Positions 58,477 through 64,000 of a stretch of DNA of 64,000 bases are shown piece by piece. A program made the translations under genes and the position numbers. The notes under the pieces were generated by a model. The model searched no databases, had not been told where the DNA came from, and saw nothing but the letters and a program-made list of their open reading frames with translations. Source of the DNA: Histoplasma ohiense (Eukaryota; Ascomycota; Eurotiomycetes; Onygenales; Ajellomycetaceae); assembly GCA_017607445.1 (NCBI GenBank), contig JAEVHH010000002.1:6478001-6542000 (forward strand), given 5' to 3'. Within the stretch, counting starts at the first letter, position 1. Every line of letters starts with the position of its first letter.

Positions 58477-59885
58477 GCCAGTGGCAAAGCTGTGGCACAT
58501 CTTAAGCTTCCTTGTGTTCAAGGACCTTCAGCTTCCCATTGTCCGGTCGTTCACGATTCTTGGAGGGGGAAATCGAACCAACGACAAACAGCCAGCGGTT
58601 CCACACTGGCAAGATCAGCAAAAGTCGAGTCACAAACACAACAACAGCAGCAATTCAAAGCAGATCCCCTGAGCTGAGCTCAAAGAATCAAAGAAGCTGT
58701 GTCTCAGAAGTTGTGCTGAGGAGGTGTGAGCTGACTGGACCTCGACTGTCGTTGAGTCTCGGCTACGGGGAGTCAGAAAAATGGAGAAGAGAGTTTCCTT
58801 TCAGCCCGTGCCGAGATCGCCTGACGCTGGGCTGGGGCTGCGGAGGGCGGAGGGGCAACAAACGGGAGCGAGGATATGCTCAGGGCCCTCCCAGGGAGAG
58901 TCGCCGCCCGTCGCCAGGCGAGGACCCGTAACCCGTAACCAGTAACTACGGCAGCACAGATTGGTTGTCAGGTTTGCCTTGTAATGGTAGTAACGGAGTG
59001 GAAAGCTCACACAGTGACAAACAAAAGGTGGTTGTTTTGATAGTCTCTTGAAGAGTTCTAGAGTTAGTTAACTAACCATGCTGATATGCCCATAGTTATG
59101 TGGACGTTTGTTTGTTCATCATTTGATCCACTCATGTAGTTTCCAGGAAACAATATCTCCTGGATGCACAACGCCAGAGGTAATGACAATACCAGTTCTG
59201 CACGCTGTCGACGGCGTATCCAAAAGGCTCCAGACAGCACCGTGATACCAAGGCTTAAGAATAACCCTTCAACCCAGGGCCCAAAAAAATACCGGAAGTC
59301 CATGGATGCTGCCCAGGGAGCCCTGGAATCCTGGAGTATATAATCAAGACAGGGGCGAGTCAGGAACAAACATCCCAGCCCGAGCCACGACAATGGCAAC
59401 GTCTGGCTTGTCGGCCCAAGCAGAGCGAAGAAAGAGATGGAGATGGGAGATGGAATCTCATGGAGATGAAGATGAAGAGTAATCATAGCAATCATAATAA
59501 TTAGCATAACGACACTCATTCCCTTCCACCAGACCTCTCTCTTCCTGAGGTCGTTCATCCCCGTCCCCACCTTCCCACTTATCATCCCCATCATCCTCAT
59601 CATCCCCACCATCCCCATCATCATCATTACCACCGTCATCACCAGTTCCTGTTCCTGTATCGACCCACGCCATTTGTCCTTGCTGAGTCACCACGCCCCG
59701 GCTGGCCAGGCGCCCCCGGGCCCCCGCACTATTACCGCAAGAGGCTAGACACCGTCCAGCCCCGGGTGCCAGTGTCAGCCCATGGGCCGAGGACGGCGTA
59801 TTGTCACGTACGGGGCCGTATTATTGTTGTCCTTCCCCGTTCCAAACCTCTCCTCCTCTCCTCCTCTCCTCCTCTCCTACGGTCT

Positions 59886-59887
<2 letters not shown>

Positions 59888-59928
<41 letters not shown>
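59888..59928. repeat. (TC)n microsatellite upstream of ELL-like gene
   Basis: About 20 CT units about 350 bp upstream of the ELL-like start codon, within a longer pyrimidine-rich stretch typical of fungal core promoters. Confidence 0.85.
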
Positions 59929-59931
<3 letters not shown>

Positions 59932-60271
59932 TGCTTCTCTCGCTTCTTTCTCTCTCCCTCCCACTAGGCTCGTTCTTCCTCAGCACATCTCCTCAAATGC
60001 ACGAATCACTCACCGGCTCTCGTCTTGCTTTCACTCGATGCTGGCCATGATATTTTTGTGCCTCCTTTTCTTTCGCTGGTCATCTCTCGATTTCCACTCG
60101 CCTTCTCTTCGCCGTTCGATTCCACGCCATCTCTAGCTTGTGCTGGGGAGGAAGCATTGCTCGACTGCTGCAAAGCCCCTTGACGCTCCTATCCGTCCTT
60201 TTGGCTTACCTAGCAGCACCCTTCAATTCCAATCTTCTGGACCCTCCCTCGCTATCAATCCCCCACCCGGA

Positions 60272-62482
60272 ATGGCATCACTCACCATTCCTGAGGGAGG
60301 GCTACTATGCCTTCAGAACGTAGACATACCTGGGGAACCCTCTACCGATCCCTGCAGCAAACCCAGCCAGATCATGCGGCTGAATCTGGCTCAATCCACC
60401 CTCGACGAACTCGTCCGGAGCCTGCGTAACGATCAGAAGGCTCGTATCCGTCTGGGAAAACACCAATCGTTGCACTACGGGAACAAGTCCCAGACGTTTT
60501 TCTCGTCACCGGAGAACCACCGCTCAGAAATCTACTCCTACTCCCCTTCCTCCAACGGGAAAGCATATTTCACGGGTGTGCTTAGCCATAAGCTGGAGGT
60601 GGAGAAAGCTCGGGAGGCCACTGCCGCTACGGATGAGGCATTGGCTACTCTCGAGCAAAGACTGAGTGCTTTTGAGAAAGGGAAGGAATCAAGGAAAACT
60701 CCGCTGATCACGACCATTGATCAGATGAGAGCTCTCGGCGCGGGGGACAACCGCAGCGCAACCGGGAAAGAAGCCGCTTCGTTGGCCCGCATGCCAAGAA
60801 GCAAGATCGATGTTGAGAAAGAGCGTTTTTTTCAGCAGGCCGCCAACAGATCCAATCCCACTAGCCCAGCCCTTCTTGGTGCCCGCTCCCCCGCGTTCAC
60901 TTCCACAGTCACTCCAAAATCTGCCTCTGTTCCCCAAAACAAAGATAAACTACGCCTCGACGCTCTCCGTGTGCCTCTAATCCATCTGCTCGCTGTCCGG
61001 GCAGTCTCTGTCAGATTCTTAGCGCAGAAAACCAGATCGTCCCAGGAGGACTGTTTGGCCCTCGTGCAGAAATATGGTATCGAGAATAGGCTGGATCGGG
61101 AGAAGTACAGTCTAAAAGACAAGGCATACAAAGAACTTGATATCTGGGGGTTTCCCTACCCTTCACAGGATGAACGGCAAGAAGCAATTGAGAACGCCAT
61201 ATCAGCATTTGACCGAATGCGGATTTCGCGAACGGATAAGCTTTGGCAGATGCTGCTTCCGAAGGCCGAGAGGGGAAAGGGTAAGGTCTTGTCTCGGTTA
61301 AACCTACACACCGGACCGATCGCCAGATCCGCGACCCCACGACTTAACGTTCAATCCCCTGAAGATGTATCGAAGGAAGGATATGGAACCGGTAACGAAT
61401 CAGAACGGACAAACGGCTGTTTTACCCCGAACCAGCAAAATGCTACTAGTAAATCTGCGCGGCCAGGAGGAAATGCAACGCAAAAGAAGGAATCTTCGAT
61501 TAAAAATGGCCAGACGAAACGGGCAAGCACTAAAGCAAGAAATACCACCTTGAGGGGGAGGGTAACGAAGAAGACTGATAAGAAGGTGGAGAAGAGATCT
61601 TCAGCAAAATCAGAGTCGAAGTACAAATCTGCAGAATTTGTGCATGATTCAGATGAAGATGCGGAAATGATGGATTCCCCTCCTTTGGGATCTTCCACGG
61701 GCAAAACCAGTGAAACGGCAGAATCACAGAGCCAGCCGAGAGTCGGCACAACGTCTTCGAAGAGCTTCCCATCCAGGCCCGCTGGAGCGGAAAAGCCAGC
61801 CAAAGTGAAGTCTCAGTCCATGAAAACGGTTTCCTCCGTTACAGCAACTTCTCGTGCCGCCAATAACAGATCTCCACAAAAACCGTCTCCACTTGGCTCA
61901 TCCCCCCCCACGAATGCAACCGATCTAGAAAACGGAATACGATCCTCGAATACCACGCAGTCATCCAGCTCCTCCTCCCCTCTCATGGTCCAGCATTCAA
62001 GAGCGAAGGCTTCCTCTACACTCTCTCGAACCCAGACTCCAAGTGCCGTTGATGGTGGCCAAAAGCCAGCAGCGAATACCCTGAAACGCAAAGCCGAGAC
62101 TGAGCGACCTCCCTCCGGCCACATTGATCATGAGCGAAACGGCATACGAAATCCAAAGTCCCGGCCCCAACATCTCCAAACTGCCACGACCAACGGCCGC
62201 TCCATGGAGCCGAAGCGGCGTCGCATTTCCAGCCCCTCGAGTGGTAGCACGACCGACTGTACCTCACCTCCCCGGAGCCTGGAGATACTTCGCCAGCGAT
62301 TACGCGAAAAAGCACAGCAGTTCAAGCGGTATTATGCTTCTTACCGACTCCTGCACCAGGAGCTGACCAGCCACCCGGACCCACCACTGGGTGAGATTCA
62401 GAAACTGGAACGACAGCATGCGCGGTTGCGGAAGATGAAACAGGACATCTGGGAAGAGGATCGGCGGTTAAGAATGGGGTAA
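60272..62482 (+). CDS. ELL-like RNA polymerase II elongation factor
   Basis: Related to the ELL/EAF elongation factors that suppress RNA polymerase II pausing. A single exon of 736 residues from the ATG at 60272 (MASLTIPEGGLLCL); the frame is open further upstream but without another ATG. Residues 1-370 match the ELL N-terminal region: IMRLNLAQSTLDELVRSLR, RIRLGKHQSLHYG, and a winged-helix-like segment LRVPLIHLLAVRAVSVRFLA, CLALVQKYGIENR, YKELDIWGFPYPSQDER. A long Ser/Lys/Thr-rich disordered middle follows. The C-terminal helical segment LEILRQRLREKAQQFKRYYA, LLHQELTS and LEKRQHARL-like ends (EIQKLERQHARLRKMKQDIW) resembles the occludin/ELL homology domain. This N-to-C layout is that of ELL. 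Whether an EAF partner exists cannot be seen here. Confidence 0.8.
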   Translation: MASLTIPEGGLLCLQNVDIPGEPSTDPCSKPSQIMRLNLAQSTLDELVRSLRNDQKARIRLGKHQSLHYGNKSQTFFSSPENHRSEIYSYSPSSNGKAYFTGVLSHKLEVEKAREATAATDEALATLEQRLSAFEKGKESRKTPLITTIDQMRALGAGDNRSATGKEAASLARMPRSKIDVEKERFFQQAANRSNPTSPALLGARSPAFTSTVTPKSASVPQNKDKLRLDALRVPLIHLLAVRAVSVRFLAQKTRSSQEDCLALVQKYGIENRLDREKYSLKDKAYKELDIWGFPYPSQDERQEAIENAISAFDRMRISRTDKLWQMLLPKAERGKGKVLSRLNLHTGPIARSATPRLNVQSPEDVSKEGYGTGNESERTNGCFTPNQQNATSKSARPGGNATQKKESSIKNGQTKRASTKARNTTLRGRVTKKTDKKVEKRSSAKSESKYKSAEFVHDSDEDAEMMDSPPLGSSTGKTSETAESQSQPRVGTTSSKSFPSRPAGAEKPAKVKSQSMKTVSSVTATSRAANNRSPQKPSPLGSSPPTNATDLENGIRSSNTTQSSSSSSPLMVQHSRAKASSTLSRTQTPSAVDGGQKPAANTLKRKAETERPPSGHIDHERNGIRNPKSRPQHLQTATTNGRSMEPKRRRISSPSSGSTTDCTSPPRSLEILRQRLREKAQQFKRYYASYRLLHQELTSHPDPPLGEIQKLERQHARLRKMKQDIWEEDRRLRMG

Positions 62483-63325
62483 CCGGCCTGTTTTATGTCA
62501 AAGAAATAGACCCCGTTTATTATTGCTTTTACATCTTGTGCTTTATTGAATATCATGCACATACATTATTATTCAGCCAAACATTATCGAACCTGGGGTG
62601 CGCTGGTCCCCACTCTACGAATATTCCATTACTATGCTGGAATGGTATTCTTATTCCCGTTTGTTGTTGTTGTTGTTATTGTTTTTGTTATTGTTATTGT
62701 TACCGTTACCGTTACTGTTGCTGTTACTTTATTTGTTTGTATTTGGCGGATCTGGTTCGCTGCTTGCCCCTAATGTTCACGCCATCGTCAAACTTGGAGC
62801 CTTACCTATATGTTGGGTGAAATACATGACATGAGTTTTATTTTCTGGAGCATCAATTGGATAGCCATGTGTCAGGATTTGATATTTACTCGTTCCCCCC
62901 TTTTTATTTTTTCATATAGCCAAGAGGGCCGCTCTATATTTGTTGCCATGTGTTTTGTTCTTCTATACAAAACAGTCCGCTGCCTTTGCACATACCTGAA
63001 GATAAACAGTCGAGTTAGATTAGACAAAAAAAATAAAAAATAAAATAAAAAATTGTCAATACTCATCAAGCCCTCCTGGATTGGGGCCCCGACTAAAATA
63101 GCAAGCGAGACTCCATCCGGTATTGTACGTTCATCAACAGAGGAGTAAATTAACCCCACACCCACAAGGTCCATCGGTGTGGATCCATTCTCTCTCTCCC
63201 TCACATTTTGCTGTTTGCTGAGCCTTCAAATCGATCACACAATCTGAGACGGAGAGGCCCGATATATGCATCCACCCCTCTTGTCCACTGCCAACCCGGG
63301 CGTACTATATGATTATTATTATCCC

Positions 63326-63362
<37 letters not shown>

Positions 63363-64000
63363 GTCATCATCATCGTCATCATCATTATTGCTCCCTCTCC
63401 TCGTTTACGAGGGAGTGAGTCGTAGCACTGTGCCACCCCACCCAACCCCGCTCCGCCCCGCCCCCGTCCCAGTCGCGAGCTTATGTATGTGGTTCGTATT
63501 TCTCCCATGATGGTAGGTTAGTTTACTCGTTAACCAATGGTTTTAAACACCTGGTTTTGCCTTGGTCAATTGACGTATTGCATTCCAACGCCTCCGGCCA
63601 GCGAACGCTTTGATATATATATTTTTGATATTTTTCCTCCTTTTGGCTGGCCAAAACGCTCTCTCTACTTAATGACTGTTGTAAGATCCCCTTCTCCCTT
63701 CCCCCTTCTTTCTCTCCCCTCTCTTTCTCTTTCCACCTGCGAAATCGCAGCCGAGTTGATAACTGCAATATGTGGGAAACGGCTCATTACTCTGATTTCA
63801 TTATATATATATATATACATACATACATCCCCCTTCCCCGTTTTCTCCCGTTCTCGACGCTCCTACATAGATTATGAAATGAACGTAGATCAATCTCCAC
63901 ATCCATGGACCCCCCTACTTAGGAAGTAAAAACCTGGCGGAAAAAAGAGATATATGAGATCAGGAACCACGGACAGAGGTCTATTTCTTCAATTCAAATC
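62483..64000. other. 3' flank of ELL-like gene to window end
   Basis: Contains a (GTT)n/(GTTACC)n-like run near 62662-62730, an (ATC)n run (63326-63387) and a TA run near 63803-63818. No gene recognised. A gene beginning beyond 64000 may have its promoter here. Confidence 0.45.
63326..63387. repeat. (ATC)n microsatellite
   Basis: About 20 units, interrupted by a few ATCG variants. Confidence 0.85.

Larger units (their letters stand above)
54803..60271. other. 5.5 kb gene-poor, repeat-rich region upstream of the ELL-like gene
   Basis: No coding region could be recognised. Contains short palindromes near 55718-55745, an 8-bp tandem repeat (56002-56037), a TA run (57376-57398), poly-A tracts (about 58064-58080 and 58441-58474), an ATG/CAT-rich low-complexity stretch (59560-59640) and a TC run (59888-59928). 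The minus-strand open frame 59064-59642 is partly made of that low-complexity repeat. The C/T-rich 59.8-60.2 kb part looks like the promoter and leader of the ELL-like gene. Non-coding transcripts are possible. Confidence 0.45.

Noticed and set aside
58530..58600. Reverse-strand GGTTCGATTTC resembling a tRNA B box
   Set aside because: The flanking bases do not form a T stem and no A box or acceptor stem is found at proper spacing.
59064..59642. 192-codon minus-strand open frame
   Set aside because: The N-terminal third is a Met-rich translation of a CAT repeat; the hydrophobic rest resembles nothing I know and lies in a repeat-rich region.

Overview
The window is nuclear DNA of a filamentous ascomycete. 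Short introns (about 50-220 bp) with GT/AG borders and CTAAC-like branch sites, light-response and COP9 genes, and several proteins of Pezizomycotina type all point there. The mix of genes, including a decayed Fta2/kinase-like gene of a family expanded in Onygenales, and the long low-complexity intergenic spaces suggest Eurotiomycetes, probably Onygenales. The species cannot be fixed from sequence alone. No operons, CRISPR arrays, rRNA or convincing tRNA genes were seen.

Layout. 1-6.5 kb: a mitochondrial-type hotdog thioesterase-like gene (minus), a foldback-ended MITE-like element, a small LYR-motif protein resembling the ETF regulatory factor, and a SAM methyltransferase. 6.5-13 kb: a 4 kb gene-poor stretch, then the CCR4 deadenylase. 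14-18.8 kb: a decayed island with a frameshifted NTF2-like DUF1348 gene, an Fta2/kinase-like pseudogene, degenerate tandem repeats and AT-rich DNA. 18.8-28.9 kb: a monoglyceride-lipase-type hydrolase, a TRM61-like (probably mitochondrial) tRNA m1A methyltransferase, a DCR2-type phosphoesterase, an OXNAD1-like reductase and a four-helix membrane protein. 30-38.6 kb: a CCC2-type copper ATPase, COP9 subunit 7 and a RAX1-type RGS membrane protein. 39.4-50 kb: a chromatin and genome-maintenance cluster of GCN5, OST5, RAD1, RAD50 and the white-collar-2 photoreceptor partner. 50.6-62.5 kb: a PP4 regulatory subunit R2, a conserved protein of unknown function, a 5.5 kb gene-poor stretch and an ELL-like elongation factor.

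Functional themes. RAD1 (9-1-1 clamp), RAD50 (MRN complex) and PPP4R2 (PP4 dephosphorylates damage-signalling proteins in model organisms) all belong to the DNA-damage response and lie within 11 kb. RAD1 and RAD50 are convergent neighbours. CCR4, GCN5, WC-2 and the ELL-like factor act in gene expression. This looks like ordinary core gene content rather than a cluster with one job.

Most notable observations: a 9-nt microexon in the thioesterase gene that restores the hotdog signature but leaves a one-base frame conflict; a 734-bp TA-flanked element whose two ends each fold into hairpins; a homopolymer patch in the copper ATPase that sits where the end of the first metal-binding domain should be; and a GC-AG intron after a 10-nt first exon in PPP4R2. 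Gene models were built by eye from splice signals and family resemblance. No alignment or transcript data were available.
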